Assembly (NCBI RefSeq): GCF_000142905.1
Contig: NW_013657676.1
Span: 134,153 to 198,152 of the forward strand
DNA: 64,000 nt
Origin: Thecamonas trahens ATCC 50062
Taxonomy: Eukaryota; Apusozoa; Apusomonadida; Apusomonadidae
Direction: 5' to 3'
Of the stretch, positions 10,301 to 19,134 are shown piece after piece. Position 1 is the stretch's first letter. Every line of letters begins with the position of its first letter. The position numbers were made by a program, and so were the translations under genes. Under the pieces are notes generated by a model that did no database searches, was not told where the DNA came from, and saw nothing but the letters and a program-made list of their open reading frames with translations.

Positions 10301-13300
10301 AGGAGTGCCTGCCGGTTCTCTCTGGCGCACTTGCGGACGCGAACATGACCGCTGCCCTCGAGAGCGCGTCATTTCTTGTGCAGTACCTGCCTGCGCTGGA
10401 GCACCCGTCGGTCGACGCGTGGCCGCTGGCTCCGGGCTTGGTCAAGGCCTGCCTCGCGCGCGATCCCAAGGTTCGCAAGCACACCGAAGCCATGCTGGCC
10501 ACGATGGTGCCGCGCTACTCGTTTGGCAAGTTCAAGGGCCTAACCGAGAAGCTCAAGAAGGCTGACAAGATCTCTGTCATGGCCATGCTTACCCCGTTCC
10601 AGGGTGTTAAGCCGAGCTCGAGCGCACCGGCAAGCGCGCCGCCTCCGGCCAAGGCCGCCGCGCCGGCGTCGAGCCATGGACACAAAAAATCGACCAAGGC
10701 TCCCAAGCGCGCCAAGTCGCGCAAGCCGGGAACTCGCAAGAAGAGCATGAAGCGACCGGCGACGTCCGCTGGAGCCAAGGCCAGCGGCGCGAGTGGAAGC
10801 AAGGCCAACTCGGCGCTGTTTGTGGGGACTGCCGGGCGGATGGCAAGCCGCGCCAAGAAGAACCGGTCGCGCAAGTGGGTGGTCGCCAATCGGTCTGTGC
10901 CGGAGCTCGTCGAGCGGCTGCAGGAGGAGTCAATGGATGCTGTGGCGCCTGCGCTGCTGGATCTGTGGCTTGCTTCGGACTTTAACTCGCACAACAAGGC
11001 CTTTGCACTCATGGAGGGCGCGCTGGCCAACGAGTTTGAGGCACTCATGGCTAACCTCGATCTCGCTCTCCGCTGGGTCTCACTCCGACTCGGTAACTCA
11101 AACACCTCGGTGACGCTCAAGGCGCTCTCGTTTGTTGAGGCGCTCTTTGGTAAGCTGGAGACGATTGGCAAGCGGCTGGACGAGTTTTCCGCCTCAGTCT
11201 TTCTCCCTTCGCTCGTCGAAATGCTGGGCGACTCGAAGGATCCGATCCGGGCGACAACGCGCGGTCTCTTCCGCACACTGCGTCACATCTACCCGGCGTC
11301 GCGCATCTTTGCGCTTGTCTTTGCGGGAACCAAGAGCAAGAACTGGCGGCTGCGGGTCGAGGCCATCGACGAGCTCGGCCGACTCATCTCGGCGAACGGG
11401 CTCGACGTTTGCAACGTGAGCAAGGTTTTCCCCGCCCTCGGTGCCCGCCTTGCCGAGTCGGACGCCAACGTTCGCGAGGCTGCAATCTCTGTCTTTATGG
11501 CAACGTACGCCATGGTTGGTGACAAGCTCTTTGCCATGCTCGGCAAGAAGCTCCCGCGGGCCTCGACCGAGCTGCTCAAGGAGCGGATCAAGCATTCGGG
11601 TGTGGCTGCGCCAGAGCCGGAGGTTGTCGAGGCCGAGCCAGTGCTGGTCAAGGCCAAGCCTTCTGTCGCCCCTGCTGTCGCCCCAGCTGTCGAGCCCGCT
11701 GTCGCTCCTGTCGTCGCCCATGCTGACGCCCCTGCTGCCGAGCCCGTGACAAAGCCCGAAGCTGAAGCCACGACTGCAGTCACAACCCAGGCTGAAGTCG
11801 CGGCTGAGGCTGAGCAGTCGATTGTGGCCAAGGTCGAGGCGGAACTGAAGAAGGGGACCGAAGCTGGCGCCGTGGCGGCGGTGGAGGCGCTTTTGGATGC
11901 GCTGGAGAACTCGGTGGATGTCATTGAGCCCCATATCGACGTTATCGTGGCTAACCTGGTGCTCCAGCTGCACTTTGCCATCCAGCCGCTCCAGGTCCGA
12001 CACGCCAAGCACGTGCTCCATGGCTTGATGCAGGTCTTCTCCAAGTCAAGCCTGGTGCTGCGGCTGTCATCTGCGACGCTTCAGCAGGTTCTGCACGAGC
12101 TGGTGGTGCGGCTCATCGACGAGCCGCTGAAGGCGTCCGAGGAGGGCAAGTCGATCCACCTCGGGCTCAACATGCTCATGCTCAACGTCATGTCGTCGTG
12201 CGCACGGACGCCGGTGGTGGTGCTTCTGCTCGGGGCGCTCGAGGCGAACCTGTTCCGGACTGCGGCCGGTTCGTACGCGCCCGACGCCTACGTCGAGCTG
12301 GTGTGCAAGTCGCTGCTGCGTCAGGCGCGGTCGCTCAAGGGCGTCGACTGGGCCGAGGTGACCGGCGCCATGGCGCGGCTCTTCACGACCCATCCGCGCA
12401 GCAAGTGGGATGACACCGAGGCGGCAGCGCCGCTGAAAGTGCTCAAGATCATTGTGATGGAACTTGTGCGCGAGCGCGGAGCGGATGCGGCGCGCGAGTA
12501 CGTCCACAACGGTTCAACGCTCGCGGGCGCCGACTTTGTGCTCGAGCTCATCGAGTCGATCGCCATGGCGTCTTCGAGCGCCGCGCCGACGCCGGTGGTC
12601 GAAACGCCGCAGGCGGCAGCGCCTGCACTGACGCCGGCGCCCGCGGCGGTGCCGGCGGCGACTGCATCGGCGACGTCGCCTGTTCTCGCCTCCCGTGGCC
12701 AGGTGGCGTCGTCGAAGAAGAAGTCGTCGTCGGGCTCTCGCCTCCGCAAGTCATTCAAGAAGTCGCTGAAGAAGAAGTCACTCAAGCGGCCAAGCACGTC
12801 GCGAAAGAAGTCGACCAAGTCGGGCCTGCGCGAGCCTAAGGCGCGCTCCTCAATCAAGAAGCCGGCACGGTCGGTCCGCGCGGAGCCGCAGACGCCGACG
12901 TCACCCAAGGCGTCGCGCAAGCGCAACTCGTTCGGATCAACCACGCCTGAGGCTCGCCGCTCGCTCCTCTCGATTGTCAAGAAGCTGAGCGGCGATGACG
13001 CCGAGACCCGCGAGGCATTCCGCCAGCTCGCCGACTTTCAGGTCAAGTACGCCGACTTTGACCTCGAGCCGTTCCTTGCGACAAAGTCGGAGACCTTCCG
13101 TGCGTTTGTGGCCAACGGACTCGCGCAGGTCGAGCTCGAGCGGAAGAACCCTGAGGTTGCGGCGGCGGCAGTGGCGGCGGCAGCTGCGCCGGCAGCGGTG
13201 CCTGCCCCGGTCGCTCCTCGCGCCAACGTCAGTGCCGAGGCCAAGGCCGCACCCGGTGATGCAGCACCAGCGGCTGCGCCCGAGGAGAACGCGTACGTTG

Positions 13301-13545
13301 CACGGCTGCGGCGGTTGCAGTCCAAGTTCAACATCGAGCCCAAGACCCAGCTCGTCGCGGTGAAGGCCAAGCCTGTGGCGGCGGCACCAGCTGCGGTCGG
13401 GCCGGACGCCAAGGAGAATGTCGCTGTGGCGGCAGGCCGGGCCGAGGCCGAACCGGCGGCCAAGAAGGCGTCGTCGGAAGAGGCTGCGGCCAAGCTCGAC
13501 TCGCTCAAGTCGCGCCTGCAGCGGCTGAAGGCGCTGCGCGGGTGA
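7324..13545 (+). CDS. CKAP5: XMAP215/Dis1/CKAP5-family microtubule polymerase with five TOG domains
   Basis: A 2073-residue single exon, close to the length of vertebrate ch-TOG. TOG arrays, each a set of HEAT repeats, begin near residues 1, 279, 586, 870 and 1180. The first four carry the tubulin-contact loop with Trp followed by basic residues (SKWSTRRD, PKWKDRKD, KGWKERKA, KSWKTRKE). Linkers are Ala/Pro-rich; a Lys/Arg/Ser-rich linker at about 1115-1175 and another at about 1790-1870 should bind the microtubule lattice. A helical region at about 1500-1745 and the end (about 1880 onward, with YVARLRRLQSKFNIE and LKSRLQRLKALRG) match the conserved C-terminal part that binds TACC-type partners. 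Family role: delivers tubulin dimers to growing plus ends and organises spindle and basal-body microtubules. Absence of introns in 6.2 kb is notable. It is head-to-head with the RapGAP gene. Confidence 0.93.
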   Translation: MAASDLESSLSASKWSTRRDAYAELAKAFEAAADDSDPVYSQFAPALVKAVADSNEMARKEGVNAAAAFFRTAGLAVARGYAADITAGIVSTAFKSKRCVEPAKSALLDALTAGPEVLEAVVEIVLTKGFTHKTPKVVEAAVIAVKDAVLAFGRVTFAIGDILKAVAPLFSHAARPVRKEALELAASLKRVVGPAIQRVLNNSLRQAQLDEVEAFLAERPAAAPAPCMFFRGQEPPPAALAPAAAAVSATAGAAPIGAASAPVPATAVTPTPVVLEEAVDIMAAFPADPVAPLDAPKWKDRKDALEGYIKILEGAGRYDESGHYGPLLEKCASLVAADKNVFVVAKAANVIELVAAGLATTPNAIRCYATGLLRPLLARSKEKKASVRAALDGALATLAGSLTIEETVLEILVESAGDKNPNVGMAVAKTIAAGMSRGASLPPPSLKPTLEALRGLTEARDSAVRDTANAAVAAIVLALPDRATRGFLDSLKPARKDAILALNAAASAPAPAPAPAPAAAAAPAVRARPAAAAASSTAVPAAAPRVAAAPAAAPVVAPYEVVSVEMSNPLPPELAIARAEGLVPGAILTQLAAKGWKERKAGMEALRGFVEGLGSPIDGETGEALVRLMAKNPSFSDSNFQVVTAMANLVGYIATECLAFNKSAGSAVVAGLTSKLGDRKLTKPAEDALLNLAEALSLDFVFALMHKAMPSLKSPKIQEAALVWMAAAVTEFGGARTIRVKDTVAFIKSMLKSSNAKVRAAAVALIGSLAPTAGKSIGLMFADVKPSLQASIADSVATGVATTAPLPVRFYRREPPPVPMPSAAPAAVAVGGGAACAAAAGDSARASSPPVLAAVPGVLGEAPVEDEYMPRVDIASKIKESVLKAMGDKSWKTRKEAMETVAKEVKASGSHIVANVDSIMGALKGRFADANKNLTIVAADLMAELFAAMGRNGGKYARLGTACAAKLFADKKTTVRAAAGRLLAAIVEVAGIEECLPVLSGALADANMTAALESASFLVQYLPALEHPSVDAWPLAPGLVKACLARDPKVRKHTEAMLATMVPRYSFGKFKGLTEKLKKADKISVMAMLTPFQGVKPSSSAPASAPPPAKAAAPASSHGHKKSTKAPKRAKSRKPGTRKKSMKRPATSAGAKASGASGSKANSALFVGTAGRMASRAKKNRSRKWVVANRSVPELVERLQEESMDAVAPALLDLWLASDFNSHNKAFALMEGALANEFEALMANLDLALRWVSLRLGNSNTSVTLKALSFVEALFGKLETIGKRLDEFSASVFLPSLVEMLGDSKDPIRATTRGLFRTLRHIYPASRIFALVFAGTKSKNWRLRVEAIDELGRLISANGLDVCNVSKVFPALGARLAESDANVREAAISVFMATYAMVGDKLFAMLGKKLPRASTELLKERIKHSGVAAPEPEVVEAEPVLVKAKPSVAPAVAPAVEPAVAPVVAHADAPAAEPVTKPEAEATTAVTTQAEVAAEAEQSIVAKVEAELKKGTEAGAVAAVEALLDALENSVDVIEPHIDVIVANLVLQLHFAIQPLQVRHAKHVLHGLMQVFSKSSLVLRLSSATLQQVLHELVVRLIDEPLKASEEGKSIHLGLNMLMLNVMSSCARTPVVVLLLGALEANLFRTAAGSYAPDAYVELVCKSLLRQARSLKGVDWAEVTGAMARLFTTHPRSKWDDTEAAAPLKVLKIIVMELVRERGADAAREYVHNGSTLAGADFVLELIESIAMASSSAAPTPVVETPQAAAPALTPAPAAVPAATASATSPVLASRGQVASSKKKSSSGSRLRKSFKKSLKKKSLKRPSTSRKKSTKSGLREPKARSSIKKPARSVRAEPQTPTSPKASRKRNSFGSTTPEARRSLLSIVKKLSGDDAETREAFRQLADFQVKYADFDLEPFLATKSETFRAFVANGLAQVELERKNPEVAAAAVAAAAAPAAVPAPVAPRANVSAEAKAAPGDAAPAAAPEENAYVARLRRLQSKFNIEPKTQLVAVKAKPVAAAPAAVGPDAKENVAVAAGRAEAEPAAKKASSEEAAAKLDSLKSRLQRLKALRG

Positions 13546-13635
13546 TCAAGTGAACACAAATTGTAATCTGGATGGCTAGCGCGCCCACCTAACTCATAGA
13601 GTGTGCTGTTCACTTTCGATGCGCGCAACTACGGG

Positions 13636-14867
13636 TTAGTCAAAGGGTGAGTCTGACACGGTGGTACCGTAGCCGCCGGCGCGCGGCTTGGATGCTGGTG
13701 GACGCGAGGCGGCAAACGGGTTGTCGTCGGGCACCGACGAGTAGCCGGGATCTGCTGCAGAGCTGTTGATGCCTGCGGGCGGGGCCATCGAGTCTGAGGT
13801 GTGCGGGACGTAGCCGCCGCTGCCGCTGCGGTGCGAGCCGCGGGCGAGCATGCCCCAATGGAGGGCGATGAGGACCGAGGAGAAGAGCTGGAAGAACGAG
13901 CCCATGATCGAGGTGACGTAGTACACTCCCTTTGAGCCCATGGAGCACCGCTCATTGCCGGCGACCAGGGTGGCAAAGACGACCCAGGCGAGAAAGGAGA
14001 AGACCCAAGCACCGACCGAGAACAGAAGCGCATACTTGGAGACCTTCTTGGAGCTCTGATAGCAGCCTGCAATGGCCGATGCCGCCAGCAGCGACAAGCC
14101 CGCAAACAGCATCGAGATGACATACAGGATCATCGCAAACATGCCCGAGACATTCAGCCGGCTGAGACAGGGGAACGACTCGAACGAGGTCTTGTGCAGG
14201 TTGGCATTCGAGTCACTGATATGGAGAGCAAGTGAGTGGGGGGGGGGGTTGAGGGGGGTTGAGGGGGAGGGCGGGGAGGGCGGGGGGGGGCTGGCGTACC
14301 ATGCGCCGCGGTAGCACGACTTGGCCAGACCGGCGTGGAGGAACTGGCCGTCGGGGAAGGAGAACTTGAGCCAGTCGGAGCCCATGAGGCCAAGTACTGC
14401 AGTGGGGGGGGGGGGGGTNNNNNNNNNNNNNNNNNNNNNNNNNNNNNNNNNNNNNNNNNNNNNNNNNNNNNNNNNNNNNNNNNNNNNNNNNNNNNNNNNN
14501 NNNNNNNNNNNNNNNNNNNNNNNNNNNNNNNNNNNNNNNNNNNNNNNNNNNNNNNNNNNNNNNNNNNNNNNNNNNNNNNNNNNNNNNNNNNNNNNNNNNN
14601 NNNNNNNNNNNNNNNNNNNNNNNNNNNNNNNNNNNNNNNNNNNNNNNNNNNNNNNNNNNNNNNNNNNNNNNNNNNNNNNNNNNNNNNNNNNNNNNNNNNN
14701 NNNNNNNNNNNNNNNNNNNNNNNNNNNNNNNNNNNNNNNNNNNNNNNNNNNNNNNNNNNNNNNNNNNAGCAGAAAGGGGGCGTACGAATGAAGAAGAAGC
14801 CAACGATACCGGTGAGGATGCCAATGAACAGGTTCCGGACCGGAGGGTCGGGCTCGTTGGCCATCAT
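13636..14867 (-). CDS. Claudin/PMP22-like tetraspan membrane protein
   Basis: Three exons on the minus strand, 14867-14786, 14396-14300 and 14215-13636. They join in frame to give 252 residues. Introns are 14397-14785 (contains the N-gap) and 14216-14299; both start GTACGC. Four hydrophobic helices are visible: NLFIGILTGIVGFFFI, a helix at MFAMILYVISMLFAGL, LLFSVGAWVFSFLAWVVF, and YYVTSIMGSFFQLFSSVL. The first extracellular loop has Trp, then GLAKSC, then a second Cys four residues on. This recalls the W-x(n)-G-L-x-x-C-x(n)-C signature of claudins, PMP22 and EMP proteins. The cytoplasmic tail is Ser/Pro/Gly-rich. The second cysteine is created across the exon 2/3 junction, which supports the splice model. 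Claudin-superfamily membership is likely but rests on loop motif and topology. Other four-helix families remain possible. Confidence 0.7.
14419..14767. other. Assembly gap (349 N)
   Basis: Run of N inside the first intron of the tetraspan gene, entered through a G-tract on the plus strand. The odd length suggests an estimated gap size. No coding exon is needed here, because the flanking exons join in frame. Confidence 0.98.
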
Positions 14868-15211
14868 CGTTGAGCCGGGGTGAAGGCGTGCAGGTGTGGG
14901 CCCGAGTGGCGTGTGCGAGTGGGCAGCGATGTGGTGGGCAGTGGGCGACGGCCGGTGGGCGGCGGTGGGCAGCGGGGAACGGGCGTGGCGGGGGCTGGTG
15001 GTGCCCCCTCTTCCCCTGACCCGACCACGGCCACAACCACCTCACCGGCCGACCCCACGCCTCACCCGTCCCCCCCCCCCTCTTCCATCCGTACCATACG
15101 CCAAAGACACGCACACACACAGACACACACAGACACACACACACACACACACACATACACACATACACGCTCACACACGCGCACACACACACACACATAC
15201 ACACACACGCC
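14868..15211. promoter_or_regulatory. Divergent region between tetraspan and F-BAR genes
   Basis: Head-to-head intergenic region of 344 bp. The F-BAR-proximal third is an imperfect CA repeat (about 15108-15210) that abuts the start codon. The rest is GC-rich with no gene. Confidence 0.5.
15108..15210. repeat. CA dinucleotide microsatellite
   Basis: Imperfect (CA)n with GA, TA and GC interruptions, ending immediately before the ATG at 15212, so it would form most of the F-BAR 5' leader. Confidence 0.95.
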
Positions 15212-16597
15212 ATGGCGGTAAACTTTGCCAACGACCTCCTGGTACGTGACCCCCCCCTTGTCGACCCTCCCTCCTCCCCAGCACACATACAGACTCACCC
15301 TCCATACACATGATGCCCTTGATGGTGGGGTGTGGGTGTGGGTGTGGGTGTGGGTGGGTGCGCACAGGACCAGTTCCAGCCGCTGGCAGCCCATGCCGAG
15401 GCCGTCCACGAGCTGACCTCGCGGGCGGCGGCGTTTCTGCGGAAGAGGGCAGCCATCGAGGAGGAGTACGCCCGCAAGCTGCTGAAGCTGGCAGAGGCCG
15501 AGAGCAAGAAGATCGCAGACTCGGTCCTGGGCGTTCCGCTCAAGACAGTCAAGGTCTTTGACGTCATGGTCCAGGACACGCGCCGCCAGGCTGTCCAGGC
15601 CGAGTCGCTGGCTGGCCGCCTCGTCTCGCAGGTCGCCAAGCCGCTCTCCAACCTCAAGAAGAAGCTCAAGGCCTCGCGTGTCGTGGTGGTGGCAGACACT
15701 GCTGCAGAGCGGAAGCGCACGGAGGACATCGGGAGTCAAATGATGAAGGAGCGTGATCGGTACCACGAGGCCTGCCGCCTGGCATTTACCGACATGTCCA
15801 CCTACCGCAAGTCGGCGTCGGATCCCAACATCAAGCCGTCAGCCTCGATGAAGCAGGGCGACCGCATGAAAAAGTCCAAGGACGCGGCCCGCAAGCAGGA
15901 GATGGAGTACCGTGACGCGCTTGCCAGGTTCAACGATGTCCAGCGCCGGTTCTGGGTCGACACCCTCCCGTTTGCGCTCGAGCAGATGCAGCTGCTCGAG
16001 GAGGAGCGCATCAACGAGACTGACTCGATCTACGACAAGTACCTGGATCTTGTCGCCGAGGCCCGAGACTCGCTCACCGTCCACCACGAGGCAGTTGCCG
16101 CCGTCCACACTCCAAATCCGCCGCCGGCCCACTCCGAGCTGGAGGACATTGCCTGCCGACTGGCCACCGGCAACTCGCGCCCGTCGGACATTGAGTTTTG
16201 CGAGGGTGTCAACTACCAGGACCGTGACCCGTCGGCGGCAGCGTCGCCGAGCAGACTCCGCGGGGCCACCGTGTCGTCGTCGTCGGAACCGGGCTCGGGC
16301 GGCTCGGCCGCCGCCGCCGCCGCTGCCGCAGGAGCTGTTGTCGTTGGCGGCGGCCTTGCTGTCGCCGTCGCCGCAGGCGGGACCCAGACCCGATCCACGC
16401 GTGCGCTTACCGCCACCGGTGTCAGCTCGGCTCCCCAGGGCTCGGCACGCAACACACCGCGCTCACTCACCCTCGACCAGTACATCGCCTCCTGCCGCGA
16501 CGACCTGGGCTCTGACGAGCTCGCCCGCCGCTCCGGCGACATCTCAACCAAGCTGGCGCTGTTTGCCATGCTGCACGAGTTGTGGAGACCATCATAA
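15212..16597 (+). CDS. F-BAR domain membrane-curvature protein
   Basis: Exon 1 (15212-15241) encodes only MAVNFANDLL. A 126-bp intron with GTACGT/CACAG ends leads in frame to exon 2 (15368-16597), giving 419 residues. Residues 1 to about 250 form an F-BAR (FCH plus coiled coil) domain. The first helix, FANDLL then DQFQPLAAHAEAVHELTSR, continues with the hallmark KRAAIEEEYARKLLKLAE, followed by long charged helices. The C-terminal third is Ala/Ser/Pro-rich and probably disordered, ending in a short helical segment (LTLDQYIASCRDDLG). No SH3 or RhoGAP domain is visible, although further exons cannot be excluded. Family role: binds PI(4,5)P2-containing membrane as a curved dimer and links it to actin, endocytosis or cytokinesis. 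The intron carries a G-rich hexamer repeat at 15328-15360. Confidence 0.88.
15328..15360 (+). repeat. GGTGTG hexamer tandem repeat in F-BAR intron 1
   Basis: About five tandem GGTGTG-type units on the coding strand just before the 3' splice site, where a pyrimidine tract would normally lie. The G-runs could fold as a G-quadruplex in the pre-mRNA. Confidence 0.85.
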
Positions 16598-16700
16598 ACC
16601 GTGAACCTGTTGTTGATACTGGCTGCTCGCTACCCCCTCCCCTGCATGATCCGGCTCCGGCCATGTCTCCGGCTCGGAGCACCTCTCTTGCCCCGCGGCC

Positions 16701-17236
16701 ATGTCGTCACCTCAAGCCGACTACTCGCACACAGCAGACAGCCCACGAAGGGCCCGAAGGCATCGCCGCAGCGAGCGCCGCATGTTGTTTTCGTCGCCGA
16801 GTGCTGTGCGAGGTACGTGTTATTGTTGTGCGTGGGTGTGGTGTGTGTGGGTGGGGGGGGGGGGGAAGGGGAGGAAGGGGTGGGTGCGCGCCAAGCGGCG
16901 GCGACGGACTCATGGTGATTGATGTGAACGCATGATGGACTGCGGGGCGCAACGACGCAACGACGCAACGACGCAACGACGCACCAATGTAACGACACAA
17001 CTTTGTAACGAACGGGATGTGGTACGGGATGTGGTACGGGGGGGGGGAGGGGGGTAGGTCGTGGCGCAAGCGTCAAACCCAATGTCGAGCTTCTTAACGA
17101 GGAGCTGGCGGTCGAGACCGAGCTGGAGACCGCCACAGAGGCATCGTTTGTGGCGCTTGTTGACAGCCTCCGCAACGAAGCTGACGTGGTGGCTGCCGAT
17201 GCGTGGCGATTCGAGCATGTCGCGCTCCCGTTCTGA
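16701..17236 (+). CDS. Small uncharacterised protein, two exons
   Basis: Predicted from splice signals. Exon 1 (16701-16812) ends in phase 1 before GTACGT; exon 2 (17058-17236) starts after GGGTAG and restores frame, giving 96 residues. The N-terminal half is basic and Arg/Ser-rich (PRRARRHRRSERR). The C-terminal half is an acidic helix, with ELLNEELAVETELETATEAS followed by SFVALVDSLRNEADVVAADAW. Neither exon is long, so support comes from phase agreement and from the protein-like second exon. I do not recognise it. It lies 103 bp after the F-BAR gene on the same strand; a continuation of that gene was considered, but the F-BAR stop codon separates them. Confidence 0.45.
16949..16983 (+). 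repeat. ACGACGCA octamer tandem repeat
   Basis: About four copies of the 8-mer inside the intron (16813-17057) of the small two-exon gene, followed by diverged copies to about 17000. Confidence 0.85.
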
Positions 17237-17314
17237 TGCTGGCATGTCGTTGCCTTCTGTTTACCGGCACCGCGGCCACTTCACCTCGTCCCAACATCGA
17301 TCACAGCAGCCAGA

Positions 17315-17850
17315 CTACGCCTTGGCCGCGCCCATGAGCTGCGAGAATTGCTCCAGCGAGAGCGAGCCGCCAGGCGCCACATCGATGTCCTTGATCAGCT
17401 CGCCAAACTCCTTGTCGGACAGCGGCTGGCCAAAGGCCGCCAGCAGCTCGCGCAGCCGATCCAGCGGCAGGCCGTCAGCATCTCCCTTGAACACTACGCC
17501 GCCGCCCATCGCCGCACCCATACCCAAGCAAATACGCGTGAGTCGCCCCATCATCACCTCCCGCGTCCCCCTCCTCCCTCTCCCCTCGGCCCGGCCGTAC
17601 CTCCGTATGCGTCGCGCAGCATGTCCTCGGGCTCCTTATCGGCCAGAGCATCACCCATCATGCCCATGAACGAGTCAAAGTCGATGGCGTCTGCCTCTGC
17701 CGAGCCTGTGGCCTCTGCCACCATGAGCGAGAGCTCCTCGTCGGTGGCACTCTGTCCCAGCTTGTCCAGCATGCCCGCCACCTCGTCCTTGCTCACCCGC
17801 CCGTCCCCGTCGGTATCCACCAGCCGGAACGTTGTTCGGAACTGCGCCAT
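17315..17850 (-). CDS. Calmodulin/centrin-like EF-hand protein with mostly degenerate loops
   Basis: Exon 17850-17601 (250 nt) joins exon 17493-17315 across a 107-bp intron with GTACGG and CGTAG ends. The model gives 142 residues from the ATG at 17850. The region upstream in frame (GEQEAKS before MAQF) resembles the calmodulin N-terminus, so an additional short first exon may exist. EF-hand 1 (LVDTDGDGRVSKDE) is canonical. The second (ATGSAEADAIDF), third (VFKGDADGLPLD, with Lys at the first ligand position) and fourth (KDIDVAPGGSLSLE) loops have lost key oxygen ligands. Splicing creates the DAYGVF helix-loop transition expected for EF-hand 3, which supports the junction. It is probably a Ca-sensing or structural light-chain-like subunit with one active site; the partner is unknown. 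Confidence 0.8.
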
Positions 17851-18166
17851 GCTCTTTGCCTCCTGCTCTCCACGAGTTGAGTGCTCTGTCTTTGTCCCCG
17901 TCCCCCTCCCCGGCCCCCTCCCGGCCCGTACGTCCTTCGCGGGAACATGCCATGCCACTCGCCCCTTTACACACTCCCAGACGACCAATGGGCACACACC
18001 GGCCGCAGCCGTGCGATTCCACCGATACACATGGATGACACTTCCATCGCACTGATATCGGCACGCACGGGTCGACATCCTTACAGACTGCCTACCCCTA
18101 CCCCCCCCTCCCCTAGCTGCAGCAGCTGAGCCCTCTCCCTCGCCCTTCAACACACCACTTCACATC
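17851..18166. promoter_or_regulatory. Divergent region between EF-hand and YbjQ genes
   Basis: Head-to-head intergenic region of 316 bp. A short upstream exon of the EF-hand gene could lie at about 17920-17970, where an ATG-containing stretch is followed on the minus strand by GTACGG; phase does not settle it. Otherwise nothing gene-like. Confidence 0.4.
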
Positions 18167-18754
18167 ATGCTGCGCATCGCTGGACAGCGCGTGGCTGGCC
18201 AAGCGACCACGGCGGCTTCTGCTTGGGTGGCTCGTACATGTAGGGCGAGTGGAGGCAGTGGAGGCGTACGGGCGAGCTCGAGCTCGAGCGAGAGTGAGAG
18301 CGGGCGCGATGTCAAACCCAAGACGGTGCTGGTGACCACTCGCGAGGGCATCAAGGGCCGGGTCATCGAGGAGGAACTGGGCATTGTGTGCGCAACCGCG
18401 ACCAAGACCCGCTCGTTTGTGGTCGATCTGGCTGCCAAGTTCCGCGGCCTCTTTGGTGGTGAGATCAAGGGCTACTCGTGGCTGATCAACGACGCCACCC
18501 AGGAGGCCATGCTCCGCCTCCGCATTGCTGCCGTCGACATGTCCGCCACTTCGGTTCGCAATGTTCGCATTGAGGTGGCCACCACCGCTGATCGGCCCTT
18601 TGGCCTCTACGCCTCGGTCTCGGTCTACGGCACTGCCGTCCGATGCGAGTCGGCCGACCGATCGCCTACCTCGCGGATCCTCGCCCAGGGCGAGCGCAAC
18701 ATCGTCCACCTTGACAAGGGTAGCGAGCCCGACTTTGCCGTCTCTTCATCCTGA
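18167..18754 (+). CDS. YbjQ/UPF0145-family protein with a mitochondrial-type presequence
   Basis: Single exon, 195 residues. Residues about 53-165 match the YbjQ (UPF0145, heavy-metal-binding-like) family: VLVTTREGIKGRVIEEELGI, then FGGEIKGYSWLINDATQEAM, then RIAAVDMSATSVRNVRIEV and VYGTAVRCE. The bacterial proteins are about 105 residues. The extra N-terminus here (MLRIAGQRVAGQATTAASAW) is Arg/Ala/Ser-rich, lacks acidic residues and can form an amphipathic helix, like a mitochondrial targeting peptide. A Ser/Glu-rich linker follows. Molecular function of the family is not established; bacterial members form pentameric rings. Organellar location is inference from the presequence. An origin by transfer from bacteria is possible, but base composition is like the neighbours'. 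Confidence 0.85.
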   Translation: MLRIAGQRVAGQATTAASAWVARTCRASGGSGGVRASSSSSESESGRDVKPKTVLVTTREGIKGRVIEEELGIVCATATKTRSFVVDLAAKFRGLFGGEIKGYSWLINDATQEAMLRLRIAAVDMSATSVRNVRIEVATTADRPFGLYASVSVYGTAVRCESADRSPTSRILAQGERNIVHLDKGSEPDFAVSSS

Positions 18755-19134
18755 TCATACTGCCGTGCTCGTACGGGTCGGTGGCCAATAGCCTCCCGCC
18801 GCACACCCTCGGACCCTCGCACCCCCCGCACCACCCCACCAGACCACATCCACACCCACAACCCCTTCAACACGCCACTTCTCTCAATACATCCTCCCCC
18901 ACCCCACCCCACCCCACCCACACAACCCTCGCACCCCCCCCCCCCCCACTCCCTCCCCCCCCCTCTTTCACATCCCTCGTGACTTGTGATACTCTAGTCC
19001 TTCACGAATGGTACGCCCCAATTTGACGACTTTTCCCTGCGATCAGGCCAACCTCCCCAGCCCCTGATCACACGCACCCTCACCTACGCCCCCCCTCCCA
19101 CCTCCTCCACACCCAGGTCTGAGTCTCGTGCTAC
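18755..19134 (+). other. Intergenic region with a predicted 5'-UTR intron
   Basis: C-rich tracts on the plus strand. A likely 5'-UTR intron of the next gene spans 19011-19116 (GTACGC donor; long C/T tract ending ACCCAG). The ATG at 19008 would splice to ATG-GTC-TGA, a minimal upstream ORF. Confidence 0.4.

Noticed and set aside
11194-12044. Long antisense open frames inside the TOG gene
   Set aside because: They are shadows of a clear 2073-residue gene; composition follows codon bias of the opposite strand.
15108-15210. CRISPR-like or telomeric repeat
   Set aside because: It is a simple CA microsatellite with no spacers; no CRISPR array, transposon terminal repeat or tRNA was seen in the window.
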